Under the pieces are notes generated by a model that did no database searches, was not told the origin of the DNA, and saw nothing but the letters and a program-made list of their open reading frames with translations. The translations under genes and the position numbers were made by a program. A stretch of DNA of 64,000 nt from Spiroplasma attinicola (GTDB taxonomy: Bacteria; Bacillota_I; Bacilli_A; Mycoplasmatales; VBWQ01): positions 496,001-560,000 of the forward strand of contig NZ_JAKQXY010000001.1 of the NCBI RefSeq assembly GCF_023509825.1, in the 5' to 3' direction. Below are positions 10,065 through 19,072 of the stretch, one piece after another (position 1 is the stretch's first letter; each line of letters opens with the position of its first letter).

Positions 10065-10631
10065 ATGAATCGTTTACAAGAAAAATATAACAAAACAATT
10101 GTTCACCAATTGCAAAAAGACTTAAAATACTCATCAATTATGCAAGTACCTAAAATTGAAAAAATTGTTATTAATATTGGTGTTGGTGATGCTGTTGCGA
10201 CACCAAAGGCTTTAGATAAAGCCGTAGCAGAATTAACAAAAATTACTGGACAAAAGCCAGTAGTTACAAAAGCAAAAAAATCAATTGCCGGATTTAAACT
10301 TCGTGAAGGTATGGCAATTGGTTGTAAAGTAACCCTAAGGGGTGAAAAAATGATGGACTTTTTTGATAAATTAATTTCAATCGGATTACCAAGAGTAAGA
10401 GATTTCCAAGGTTTATCAAGAAATTCCTTTGACAAAAATGGTAATTATACTTTTGGAATTAAAGAACAAATTATTTTCCCTGAAATCAACTATGAAGATG
10501 TTGATAAAATCAGAGGATTAGAAGTAACAATTATTACTTCAACAACAGAAAAAGAAGCAGCAATAAGATTATTAGAAGCATTTGGTTTTCCCTTTAAGAG
10601 AAGACCAAACCAAGTAAAACAGGAGGCATAA
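10065..10631 (+). CDS. rplE: 50S ribosomal protein L5
   Basis: 5S rRNA-binding protein of the central protuberance. It has 188 aa starting [20 protein letters not shown], with [36 protein letters not shown] and [30 protein letters not shown] at 10045-10054 serves as the ribosome binding site. The stop is one base before the rpsN (S14) start. Confidence 0.97.
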   Translation: MNRLQEKYNKTIVHQLQKDLKYSSIMQVPKIEKIVINIGVGDAVATPKALDKAVAELTKITGQKPVVTKAKKSIAGFKLREGMAIGCKVTLRGEKMMDFFDKLISIGLPRVRDFQGLSRNSFDKNGNYTFGIKEQIIFPEINYEDVDKIRGLEVTIITSTTEKEAAIRLLEAFGFPFKRRPNQVKQEA

Positions 10632-10632
10632 G

Positions 10633-10818
10633 ATGGCAAAAACAGCTTTAAAAGAAAAACAAAGAAAACAAGCTAAGTATAGTACTAGAACTTATACTCG
10701 TTGTCAAAGATGTGGTCGCCCACATGCAGTAATTCGTAAATTTATGATTTGTCGTCTATGCTTTAGAGATTTAGCTTATAAAGGGCAAATTCCTGGCTTA
10801 AAAAAGGCTTCATGATAA
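10633..10818 (+). CDS. rpsZ: 30S ribosomal protein S14, zinc-binding type
   Basis: Small-subunit head protein, 61 aa, with the four-cysteine zinc ribbon [10 protein letters not shown]...[10 protein letters not shown]. This is the short zinc-dependent type (also named rpsN). The last codon before the stop is a UGA Trp (10813-10815), followed directly by TAA at 10816-10818. AGGAGG overlaps the end of rplE. Confidence 0.96.
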
Positions 10819-10836
10819 GAAGAGGAGGTATGTTAA

Positions 10837-11241
10837 ATGACAAATGATCCAATTAGCAATTTGCTAACAGTAATTCGTAATGCAATTAAATCATCTGATA
10901 AAAGCAAACATCGTTCTGTTAGTGTTCCATCATCAAAACAATTAGTGAAAATTGCTGAAATTTTATATAAAAATAATTATATTGAAAAATATCGTGTTAA
11001 TGAACATGAACCAAAGAAATTTACCTTAGAAATTCTATTAGGTAATACTGCAAAGAATAACATTCTTGGTTTAAAACGTATCTCAAGCCCGGGATTAAAA
11101 GTATATGCTCAAGCTAAAACTTTACCAAGTGTTTTAAATGGTTATGGAATTGCAATTATTTCAACTTCAAAAGGAATTATGACAAACAAGCAAGCAAAGA
11201 AACTTGGCCTTGGTGGCGAAGTTCTAGCTTATGTTTGATAG
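10837..11241 (+). CDS. rpsH: 30S ribosomal protein S8
   Basis: 16S rRNA central-domain protein and translational regulator of the spc operon in other bacteria. It has 134 aa with MTNDPISNLLTVIRNA at the start and STSKGIMTNKQAKKLGLGGE at the end. The final UGA at 11236-11238 is Trp and TAG follows at once. GAGGAGG is 8 bases before the ATG. Confidence 0.96.
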
Positions 11242-11260
11242 AATTAGGGAGTAAAGAAAT

Positions 11261-11815
11261 ATGTCAAGAATCGGTAATCGAGTTTTAACAATTCCAACAG
11301 GCGTTCAAGTTAAATTAACTGAAAATAATCTTTTAAATATTGCTGGAAGTAAAGGGACTTTATCTAAAACCCTACCAAAAGAAATTAAAATTATCATTGA
11401 TCAAGAAAAAAACACTATTAGCACAACAAGACCAAACGATATTAAAAAAAATAAACAATTACACGGAACTGTTAATTCTTTAATTAATGGGATGTTAATT
11501 GGAGTTTCTAAAGGCTTTATTAAAGAATTAGAAATTAATGGTGTTGGTTATCGTGCTAATGCTCAAGGTGATATTGTAAATCTTAGTTTAGGATATTCAC
11601 ACCCAATTAAATATCAAATTCCAGAAGGAATTACAGTTGTTACTCCAAAACCAACTTTAATTCAAATTAGTGGTTTTGATAAACAATTAGTTGGACAAGT
11701 TGCTGCCCAAATTCGTCAATTCAGAAGTCCTGAACCTTATAAAGGTAAAGGAATTAAATATCAAGATGAAGTTATTCGTCGTAAAGAAGGAAAATCAGCT
11801 GGTAAAGGTAAATAA
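11261..11815 (+). CDS. rplF: 50S ribosomal protein L6
   Basis: Large-subunit protein near the factor-binding site, 184 aa as expected. It starts [17 protein letters not shown], has the internal repeat typical of L6, and ends with the signature [20 protein letters not shown]. It lies 19 bp after rpsH and 27 bp before rplR. Confidence 0.96.
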   Translation: MSRIGNRVLTIPTGVQVKLTENNLLNIAGSKGTLSKTLPKEIKIIIDQEKNTISTTRPNDIKKNKQLHGTVNSLINGMLIGVSKGFIKELEINGVGYRANAQGDIVNLSLGYSHPIKYQIPEGITVVTPKPTLIQISGFDKQLVGQVAAQIRQFRSPEPYKGKGIKYQDEVIRRKEGKSAGKGK

Positions 11816-11842
11816 CCTTTAACAGAATAAGGAGAAAAAAAT

Positions 11843-12193
11843 ATGTTTGATAGAAAAAAAGCTCGTAAAATTCGTCATTTGCGAATTCGAAAGAAAATTG
11901 TTGGTTCTAAAACAAAACCGCGTTTAAATATTTTTAGATCAAATACTAGTCTTTATGGCCAAATCATTGACGATAGTACTGGACATACAATTATTGGGTT
12001 ATCTTCTTTGAGTTTTAAAGATTTAAAATCAAAGAAAAACATTGAAGCAGCAACAAAATTAGGCGAAGAAATCGCCAAATTAGCAAAAGAAAAAAGTATT
12101 AAAAAAGTTGTCTTTGATCGTGGTGGAAATTTATATCATGGTAAGATTAAAGCATTTGCTGAAGCTGCCAGAAAAAGCGGATTAGAGTTTTAA
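11843..12193 (+). CDS. rplR: 50S ribosomal protein L18
   Basis: 5S rRNA-binding protein of the central protuberance. It has 116 aa: a basic N-terminus RKKARKIRHLRIRKKIVGS, PRLNIFRSNTSLYGQIIDD in the middle, and FDRGGNLYHGKIKAFAEAAR at the C-terminus. TAAGGAGA is the ribosome binding site. rpsE starts 15 bp downstream. Confidence 0.96.
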   Translation: MFDRKKARKIRHLRIRKKIVGSKTKPRLNIFRSNTSLYGQIIDDSTGHTIIGLSSLSFKDLKSKKNIEAATKLGEEIAKLAKEKSIKKVVFDRGGNLYHGKIKAFAEAARKSGLEF

Positions 12194-12208
12194 AAGGAGA
12201 TTAAAAAA

Positions 12209-12892
12209 ATGAGTTCAGAAAAAGAATTAACTAATAAGGGTCATAACCCGACAACTTTGTCAAAAGAAAAAATGACAAAACATCCTGAAGTTACTCAAAG
12301 TAACAATAAAAAACCATTCCGCGGACAAGATAATAAAAAACCAAATCATCAAAGACCACAAAGATCAAAACAAGATTTTCGTAAACCAAAAGAACAAAGT
12401 GAATTTTTAGAAAAAGTTATTTGAATTAGAAGAATTAATAAAGTAACTACAGGTGGAAGAAGACTAAGATTTTCAGCAGCCGTAGTTATTGGTAATAAAA
12501 AAGGAACAGTAGGACTTGGTGTTGCTAAAGCAAACGAAGTTAACGATGCAATTAAAAAAGGTATTGCTGCTGCTCATAAAAATCTAAAACAAGTAGCAAT
12601 TAATGAAAATTCTTCAATTTATCACCATGGAATTGGACATTATGGTGCTAGCAATATTATTTTAAAACCAGCTAAAGAAGGGATTGGAGTAAAAGCAGGA
12701 GGAAGCGCAAGAGATGTTATTGAACTTGCAGGAATTCAAAATATTTATTCTAAATCATTAGGCTCAAATAATAAAATTAATTTAGCTAGAGCAACAATTC
12801 AAGGTTTAAGTTCCCTTAAATCAGAAGACTTTTTTAAGAATAAAGTTATTAAAAAAAGAACTCCAGCAGTTAATGCTGAAAGTAAAAGATAG
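12209..12892 (+). CDS. rpsE: 30S ribosomal protein S5 with N-terminal extension
   Basis: Decoding-fidelity protein. It has 227 aa read through a UGA Trp at 12422-12424. The usual S5 (about 166 aa) begins near residue 68 with [20 protein letters not shown]. The first 65 residues are hydrophilic, rich in Lys, Asn, Gln, Pro and Arg, and probably disordered. The C-terminal domain carries the [20 protein letters not shown] region. Start ATG 12209 follows AAAGGAG by 9 bases. Confidence 0.95.
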
Positions 12893-12910
12893 AAAAGGAG
12901 AGTAAAAAAA

Positions 12911-13354
12911 ATGGAATTAAAATTACATGAATTAACATCTTCTCCTTTAGCTAGAAAAAAACCAAAACGAAAAGGAAGAGGTACTAGTTCAGGTCTTGGT
13001 AAGACTGCCGGTAAGGGAACAAAAGGGCAAAATGCTCGTACTGGTGGTGGAGTAAGACCAGGATTTGAAGGAGGACAAACTCCTTTATACCGTAGAATTT
13101 CAAAACGAGGTTTTACAAATCCAACAACTATTACTTATAGTATTATTAATTTAGATCAAATTAATAAAATCAAAGAAACTGATATAACACCAAAGTTGTT
13201 ATATCAATTAAAAATTATTAAAGATAAAAAACATCAAATTAAAGTTCTTGGTAAAGGGACTTTATCAACAGCTAAAAATATTCAAGCACATAAATTTTCA
13301 GATGCTGCTAAAGCAGCAATTGAAAAAATTGGAGGAAAAGCTGAGGTGATTTAG
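12911..13354 (+). CDS. rplO: 50S ribosomal protein L15
   Basis: Late-assembly large-subunit protein, 147 aa. The glycine- and basic-rich N-terminus RGTSSGLGKTAGKGTKGQNA followed by GGVRPGFEGGQTPLYRRISK is diagnostic. The ribosome binding site is AAAGGAGAG. The TAG stop at 13352-13354 directly abuts the GTG start of secY. Confidence 0.96.
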   Translation: MELKLHELTSSPLARKKPKRKGRGTSSGLGKTAGKGTKGQNARTGGGVRPGFEGGQTPLYRRISKRGFTNPTTITYSIINLDQINKIKETDITPKLLYQLKIIKDKKHQIKVLGKGTLSTAKNIQAHKFSDAAKAAIEKIGGKAEVI

Positions 13355-14719
13355 GTGTTTAAAACCGCTCGCGAAATAACAAAACAGTATAAAGAAGTTA
13401 TTATTCGAATTTTATTTACTATTTTTGTTTTAGTAATCTTTCGAGTAGGAGCCTTTATTACTGCTCCAGGAGTTCATTTAAATACTGATTTAAATAACAG
13501 TAATAACAGTGGATTAGAGTTTTTTAACTTGATTTCAATGTTAGGTGGTGGAGCGATTAATCGTTTTTCACTTTTGGCTCTTGGAGTTTCACCTTATATT
13601 ACTGCATCAATCATTGTGCAGTTATTATCATCTGATGTTGTGCCAACTTTAACAAGATGGGCAAAATCAGGAGAAAAAGGGAAAAGAAAATTAGAATTAA
13701 TGAATCGAATTCTAACAGTACCATTTGCAATTATGCAAGCATTTGCAACGATTCTTGGATTACAATCACAAGGAATCATTAATGTTGATTGAACATCAGG
13801 TTCTGGAGTTGGTCCAGCAATGTTTTATTATTTTTTAATACCAATAGTGCTGTTAGCAGGAACTATGTTATCATTATGAATGGCAGACCAAATTACTAAT
13901 CGTGGAATTGGAAATGGCATTTCATTAATTATTTTTGCAGGAATTGCTGCAAATTTACCATTCAATTTATCTGCTACTTTTAAATATTGAGTAGCACCTG
14001 ATTCAAATAATGCTGTCATATTTCAAGGTGCATTACAATTTGCCTTATATTTATTGGCTTTCTTGTTTATCATTTTGATTGTCGTATTTTTCAATGAATC
14101 TGAAAGACATATCCCAATTCAACAATCAGGGAGCGGACTGACACTAAAAGGTGATAAGTCGTCTTATTTACCTTTAAAGATTAACTCAGCTGGAGTTATT
14201 CCAGTTATTTTCTCATCAGCATTGATTACAGCGCCGATGACAATTGCTCAAATTGTTCAAAGTAGTAATCCTAATAATGGTTTTGCTAAGTTTACGCAGA
14301 ATTATTTATCGTTACAGTCGTGACCAGGGATTAGTATCTTTGCGATTTTAACAATTTTATTTACTTTCTTGTATGCTCAAGTTCAAATTAATCCTGAACA
14401 AATGACACAAAACTTCCAAAAATCGGGAACATATATTCCCGGAATTAAACCAGGAAAAGAGACTGAAGTATATATTAAAAGAATGTTAAATCGTTTAAGT
14501 ACAATTGGAGCAACATTCTTAACTTTTGTTGCTGTCTTACCATTCTTGATTTCCAAGATTGCTAATTTGCCATCATCATTAGCGATTGGTGGTACAGGTG
14601 TTATTATTATGGTTGGAGTGGCTTTAGATACAGCAAAACAAATTAAAGGACGAATTACTCAACATTCATTCTTAAACTATAAAGACGAAAAAGTTTCACA
14701 AGAACATTTATGATCATAA
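13355..14719 (+). CDS. secY: Protein translocase subunit SecY
   Basis: Channel-forming core of the Sec translocon in the cell membrane. It has 454 aa with a GTG start placed 5 bases after GAGGTGA (13343-13349). About ten hydrophobic segments are visible, including [20 protein letters not shown] (segment 2 region) and the cytoplasmic loop [12 protein letters not shown]. Four internal UGA Trp codons break it into short pieces under the standard code; the end is at TAA 14717-14719, two codons past the last UGA. Its partner SecG is at 53725-53979. Confidence 0.96.
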
Positions 14720-14738
14720 GTTCAAAGGAAAGAGAAAT

Positions 14739-15401
14739 ATGAATTTAATTATTATGGGTCCACCAGGTGCCGGTAAAGGAACACAGTCAGAATTTTTAGT
14801 AAGACATTATCATTTACTGCATCTTTCAACCGGTGATTTATTAAGAGCAGAAATTCAACAAAAAACTGAACTAGGTTTAAAAGCACAAAGTTATTCTGAT
14901 CAAGGTAAATATGTTCCTGATGATTTAATGAATCAAGTTGTTGCAAGTAAACTAACTAAAATTAAAACTAATTTTATTTTAGATGGTTATCCAAGAACAA
15001 GTGATCAAGTAAAGTTCTTAGAAACAGTATTAAAAAAAATCAAACAAAAAATTGATTTTGTAATTTATTTAGAAGTGAGCAAAGAAGCAGTTATTAAGCG
15101 CTTACAAACAAGGTTAATTTGTCCAGTTTGTAAAACAACTTATAATACAATTAGCTCACCACCAAAAGTTGATAATATTTGCGATAACGATCAAACAGCA
15201 TTAATTCAAAGAACTGATGACAGTGATCAAGCAAAAATTATTACTCGTTTAAAAACATATCAACAATCAACCCAACCTTTAGTTGCTTACTTTAAAAAAC
15301 AAGGCAATTTGAAACTAATTGATGCTAATCAAGACCAAGCAAGTGTTCACGAACAATTAAAAAAAGTAATTGGAACACCAAAAGGAACAAACAATGATTA
15401 G
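14739..15401 (+). CDS. adk: Adenylate kinase
   Basis: Converts AMP plus ATP to two ADP. It has 220 aa. The Walker A loop GPPGAGKGTQ is at residues 7-16, the AMP-binding STGDLLRAEI follows, and the DGYPRT motif is in the middle. The LID carries a metal site LICPVCKTTYN with a further Cys and Asp downstream (ICDND), so it is the long, zinc-type enzyme of Gram-positive bacteria. The last bases overlap the map start by 8 bp. Confidence 0.97.
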   Translation: MNLIIMGPPGAGKGTQSEFLVRHYHLLHLSTGDLLRAEIQQKTELGLKAQSYSDQGKYVPDDLMNQVVASKLTKIKTNFILDGYPRTSDQVKFLETVLKKIKQKIDFVIYLEVSKEAVIKRLQTRLICPVCKTTYNTISSPPKVDNICDNDQTALIQRTDDSDQAKIITRLKTYQQSTQPLVAYFKKQGNLKLIDANQDQASVHEQLKKVIGTPKGTNND

Positions 15402-16140
15402 TATTAAAAGTGCTAGTGAAATTGCTAATATGAAAAAAGCAGGCAAAGTTGTTGCATTAATTCATCAAGAATTAGCAAAAATGATTAAGGTTGGAACAAC
15501 AGGGAAAATGCTTGATTTGAAAGCAAGAGAAATTATTAAAAAAAATCAAGCTAAACCATCATTTCTTAATTATCATGGTTTTCCAGCAGTAATTTGTGTT
15601 TCAGTTAATGAACAATTGATTCATGGAATTCCCAATGAAAAGCCCTTTAAACTTAATGATCTTGTTAAAATTGATGCTGGGGCATCTGTTAATGGTTATC
15701 ATTGCGATGCCGCCTTTACAATGGCAGTTGGTAAAGCAACTCCAGCACAAGAAAAGATTATTAATGTTACTAAAGCGGCATTAATGAAAGCGATTAAAAT
15801 TGTTAAACCAGGCACTAGAATTGGTGATATTGGGGCAACAGTTCAGGCTTATGTTGAAAGCCAAGGCTTTTATTTACCAACATCATATACTGGTCATGGT
15901 ATTGGTAAATTCTTACACGAAGACCCAGCAATTCCTAATGTTGGCATTGCCAACACAGGAGTTAAATTAAGAGCGGGTATGGCCATTTGTATTGAACCAA
16001 TGGTCCAAACTTCAACTGATAAAGTTAAAGTTTTAAATGATCAGTGAACTGTAGTAGCGTTAGATAATAAACCAACCGCTCATTTTGAACACACTTTACT
16101 TGTGACTGATGATGGTTGTGAAATCTTAACTGCTATTTAA
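15394..16140 (+). CDS. map: Methionine aminopeptidase type I
   Basis: Removes the N-terminal Met from new proteins using two metal ions. It has 248 aa from ATG 15394; a GTG-like extension upstream would only overlap adk further. Metal ligands are visible in order: DAGASVNGYHCDAAFT (two Asp), GHGIGKFLHEDP (His), EPM (Glu), and HFEHTLLVTDDG (Glu region) near the end. A UGA Trp lies at 16045-16047. Its place between adk and infA is standard. Confidence 0.96.
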
Positions 16141-16155
16141 AAAATGATTAAATTA

Positions 16156-16164
16156 TGTTATAAT
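16156..16164 (+). promoter_or_regulatory. Candidate extended -10 promoter before infA
   Basis: TG-T-TATAAT lies 15 bp before infA, in a short gap after map. No convincing -35 is visible. It could provide a secondary promoter for infA, rpmJ, rpsM, rpsK, rpoA and rplQ. Confidence 0.4.
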
Positions 16165-16179
16165 TTGAAGAGGTAATTA

Positions 16180-16500
16180 ATGGCCAAAAAGAAACAACAA
16201 ACAAAAAAAAATAATAGTAATAAAACTACTAATAATTTTGAAAAAAGTAAACCAAATACTATTATGCTTGAAGCACAAGTAGTAGAAGTTTTACCAAATG
16301 CAAAATTTAAAGTTTTATTAAAAGAGTTTAATACTGTTATTGATGCAACTCCGTCTGGCAAAATTCGTTTAAATCATATTAGAATTTTGAAGGGAGATTT
16401 TGTTAGTGTCGAGTTATCAACTTATGATTTAACTAAAGGTCGCATTACTTTTCGTTATAAAGGAAAAAAATCATCAAATTCTAATCAAGAAAATAATTAG
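16180..16500 (+). CDS. infA: Translation initiation factor IF-1 with tails
   Basis: Binds the A site of the small subunit during initiation. The OB-fold core (MLEAQVVEVLPNAKFKVLL through RILKGDFVSVELSTYDLTKGRITFRYK) covers residues about 29-97. The N-terminal 28 residues (Lys/Asn/Gln-rich) and a short C-terminal tail make it 106 aa against the usual 72. If the internal Met at residue 29 were the start the protein would be of normal length, but the GAGG at 16170-16173 favours 16180. Confidence 0.93.
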   Translation: MAKKKQQTKKNNSNKTTNNFEKSKPNTIMLEAQVVEVLPNAKFKVLLKEFNTVIDATPSGKIRLNHIRILKGDFVSVELSTYDLTKGRITFRYKGKKSSNSNQENN

Positions 16501-16513
16501 GAGTTAAAAAATT

Positions 16514-16627
16514 ATGAAAGTACAATCATCAGTAAAGAAAATTTGTGATAAATGTCAAACAATTAAACGCAAAAATCGTAATATGATTATTTGTGAAAAT
16601 CCTAAACATAAACAACGCCAAGGATAA
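16514..16627 (+). CDS. rpmJ: 50S ribosomal protein L36
   Basis: Smallest large-subunit protein, 37 aa, starting [20 protein letters not shown]. The zinc ligands CDKC, a third Cys in [11 protein letters not shown] and a His are present, so it is the zinc-containing type. Start ATG 16514 follows TAGGAG by 9 bases. Position between infA and rpsM is standard. Confidence 0.95.
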   Translation: MKVQSSVKKICDKCQTIKRKNRNMIICENPKHKQRQG

Positions 16628-16642
16628 ATATGGAGGAATTAC

Positions 16643-17038
16643 ATGTCAAATATTAATATAACAAGTAGAAGAATTGGACAAATCAATATTCCAGGGAATT
16701 TACATTCTGATATTGGTTTAACAAGAATTTATGGAATTGGCCGTAGTAGTGCCATTAAAATTTTATCTGGTTTAAACATTAATCCAACTACTAAAATTGC
16801 TGAATTAACAGAAAAACAAATTAGTGCTATTAGTGCAGAAATTGAAAAAAACTACAAAACTGAGGGAGAATTACGCCGAGATGTTTCATTAAATATTAAG
16901 CGTTTAATGGAAATTGGTTGCTATCGTGGAATTAGACACAGAAAAGGATTACCTGTAAATGGTCAATCAACTAAAACTAATGCCAGAACTCGTAAAGGTA
17001 GAAGAAAAACTGTAGCTAATAAGAAGAAAGCAGCATAG
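16643..17038 (+). CDS. rpsM: 30S ribosomal protein S13
   Basis: Head protein bridging to the large subunit and contacting P-site tRNA. It has 131 aa: N-terminal [16 protein letters not shown], a helix-hairpin-helix region [16 protein letters not shown], and the basic tail [20 protein letters not shown] that reaches toward tRNA. The N-terminus is slightly longer than usual. TGGAGG is the ribosome binding site. Confidence 0.96.
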   Translation: MSNINITSRRIGQINIPGNLHSDIGLTRIYGIGRSSAIKILSGLNINPTTKIAELTEKQISAISAEIEKNYKTEGELRRDVSLNIKRLMEIGCYRGIRHRKGLPVNGQSTKTNARTRKGRRKTVANKKKAA

Positions 17039-17053
17039 GAGGAACATATTAAA

Positions 17054-17446
17054 ATGGTTAATAAATCAACAACAAAAAAGAAAATTAAAATTAATCCTAA
17101 TTTCCTTAAAGCTAAAGCTTATATTAAAGCAACTTTTAATAATACTATTGTAACTATTACTGATATTAATGGTAATGTTATTGCTTGATCAAGTGCTGGA
17201 GCAGTAGGATTTAAAGGAACAAGAAAATCAACACCTCATGCTGCACAAAAAGCAACTGAAGCAGCAGGTAAAATTGCTATGGAACATGGTGTAAAAATTT
17301 TATCAATTTATGTTAATGGAACAGGACCAGGAAGAGAACCTGCAATTCGTAGTTTACAAGCATTAAATTTTGAATTACATGAGTTAAGTGATGTAACACC
17401 ATTACCTCATAATGGTTGTCGCCCACCAAAGAAACCAAGAAAATAG
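17054..17446 (+). CDS. rpsK: 30S ribosomal protein S11
   Basis: Platform protein lining the mRNA exit path. It has 130 aa with one UGA Trp (17188-17190). [20 protein letters not shown] and the C-terminal [10 protein letters not shown] are diagnostic. TAGGAGG overlaps the end of rpsM. The stop lies 14 bp before the rpoA start. Confidence 0.96.
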
Positions 17447-17460
17447 TAGGTGATATTGAA

Positions 17461-18519
17461 ATGAATCAATTTTTAAGACCAAAATTTCTTTTAAATCAAG
17501 AAAATAACCATGATAATTACATGGAATTTAATGTTAATCAATTAGAGCGAGGGTTTGCGACAACTTTAGGTAATGCTTTAAGAAGAACACTTTTATCTTC
17601 AATTCCAGGAGTTGCAATTTATGCAATTAAAATTAATGGTGTAACTCATGAATTCACAACAATTAAAGGTGTAGTTGAAAATGTTTCAGAAATAATTTTG
17701 AATGTTAAAAATATTGTTTTAACTTCATATAATAATACTTTTTCAGAAAACAAAATTGAAAATTTAACATTAACTGTTAAAGGCGAACAAATTGTGACAG
17801 CAGCAAGTATTGTTTGTCCAACAGGAGTTGAAGTTGTTAATAAAGATTTAGTTATTTTTCGAACAACTAATCGTAATGTTGAATTAGAAATTGAATTTTT
17901 TGTTAAAAAATCTCGTGGTTATGCTAGTTTTGAAGAAAATAAAAAATTAGTTGGTAATGGTATGGGAATTATTGCGATTGATGCTAACTTCTCACCAGTA
18001 ACAAAAGTAACTTATATGGTTGAACCAATCACAAAAACAATTAAAGGTGTTGATTATGAAAAATTACTATTAGCAATTGAAACTAATGGTGCAATTAGTC
18101 CATCAACAGCGATTGCTACAGCAGCTAAAATTTTCTTTAGTCATCTAGAATTATTTGTTAATTTAGATGACGAAGTAAGAAGTTTTGAAGTAATTGCGAC
18201 TTCTGATAATAAAGAAAATGATAACTTGAATTTATTATTAGAAGATTTAGATTTATCTGCTCGCTCATATAATTGCTTAAAACGAGAAGGTTGCAAGACT
18301 TTATCTGATTTCTATCACAAGAAATTAATTGAACTAAAAGATATGGAAAATTTAGGAGATAAATCATTAGAAGATATTATTATTTCTGTTTTAACTGTTT
18401 TCCAAATCAACAAAGAATCTATTGAAAAGATTATTAAAAGTTTTAAAAAGAACTTTGATAAATGAAAAGAAAAGTCATTAGAAAATATTGTTGATGAATA
18501 TAAAGAAGAAGGCAAATAA
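17461..18519 (+). CDS. rpoA: RNA polymerase alpha subunit
   Basis: Scaffold for polymerase assembly; its C-terminal domain contacts promoters and regulators. It has 352 aa from ATG 17461, which follows TAGGTGA by 7 bases (the frame is open further upstream but only overlaps rpsK). The N-terminal domain has ERGFATTLGNALRRTLLSS. The C-terminal domain LSARSYNCLKREGCKTLSDF is present. Reading UGA at 18463-18465 as Trp extends the end to TAA 18517-18519. Confidence 0.96.
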
Positions 18520-18530
18520 AGGAGGTAAAA

Positions 18531-18896
18531 ATGTCATATATTAATGATTTAGGTAATACTAGTACAAAAGAATATGGTAAATTGCGAGATTTATCTAGTC
18601 AGTTAATTTTACATGGTAAATTAGTTGTTACTGAACATACTGGTAAAAAGTTACAAACTTTTGTTGAACCATTAGTAACTTTAGCTAAACGTGGAGATTT
18701 ACATTCACGAAGATTAGCAATTGCTAAGCTAAGAAAAATTACTAACAAAGATAGTGATAAAGACATTGTTATTGATACTTTATTTACGACAATTGCTGAT
18801 CGCTATAAAGATCGTAACGGTGGTTATACTCGTTTAATTAAAATTAATCCCAGAATTGGTGATAATGCAAAAATGGTAATTATTACATTTGTATAA
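18531..18896 (+). CDS. rplQ: 50S ribosomal protein L17
   Basis: Last gene of the superoperon, 121 aa. Family features: LRDLSSQLILHGKLVVTEHTGKKLQ, the HSRRLAI block and the terminal RNGGYTRLIKINPRIGDNAK. The N-terminus lacks the usual MRYRKLGR, starting instead MSYINDLGNTSTKEYGK. AAAGGAGG precedes it. A strong terminator follows 10 bp after the stop. Confidence 0.95.
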   Translation: MSYINDLGNTSTKEYGKLRDLSSQLILHGKLVVTEHTGKKLQTFVEPLVTLAKRGDLHSRRLAIAKLRKITNKDSDKDIVIDTLFTTIADRYKDRNGGYTRLIKINPRIGDNAKMVIITFV

Positions 18897-18906
18897 GGAT
18901 TTAAAG

Positions 18907-18933
18907 AGATGCTTTTAAAAGCATCTTTTTTTA
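18907..18933 (+). terminator. Rho-independent terminator after rplQ
   Basis: AGATGCTTTT/AAAAGCATCT makes a 10-bp perfect stem followed by a T tract. It closes the ribosomal superoperon. Confidence 0.9.
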
Positions 18934-19072
18934 TATTAAATATAGATAAAGCAAAAAAAAAGTGATATATTAAGATAGTTAAATTAGCATTCAGTTATAT
19001 TCCTTTTTAGTCACCTAGTATTTTTGTCTAAAATTAAACTGATTAGCAAAATAAAAGATGAAAGAGAAAACT

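Noticed and set aside
10103-10435. 110-codon minus-strand frame inside rplE
   Set aside because: Antisense to a ribosomal protein gene; composition is that of a shadow frame.
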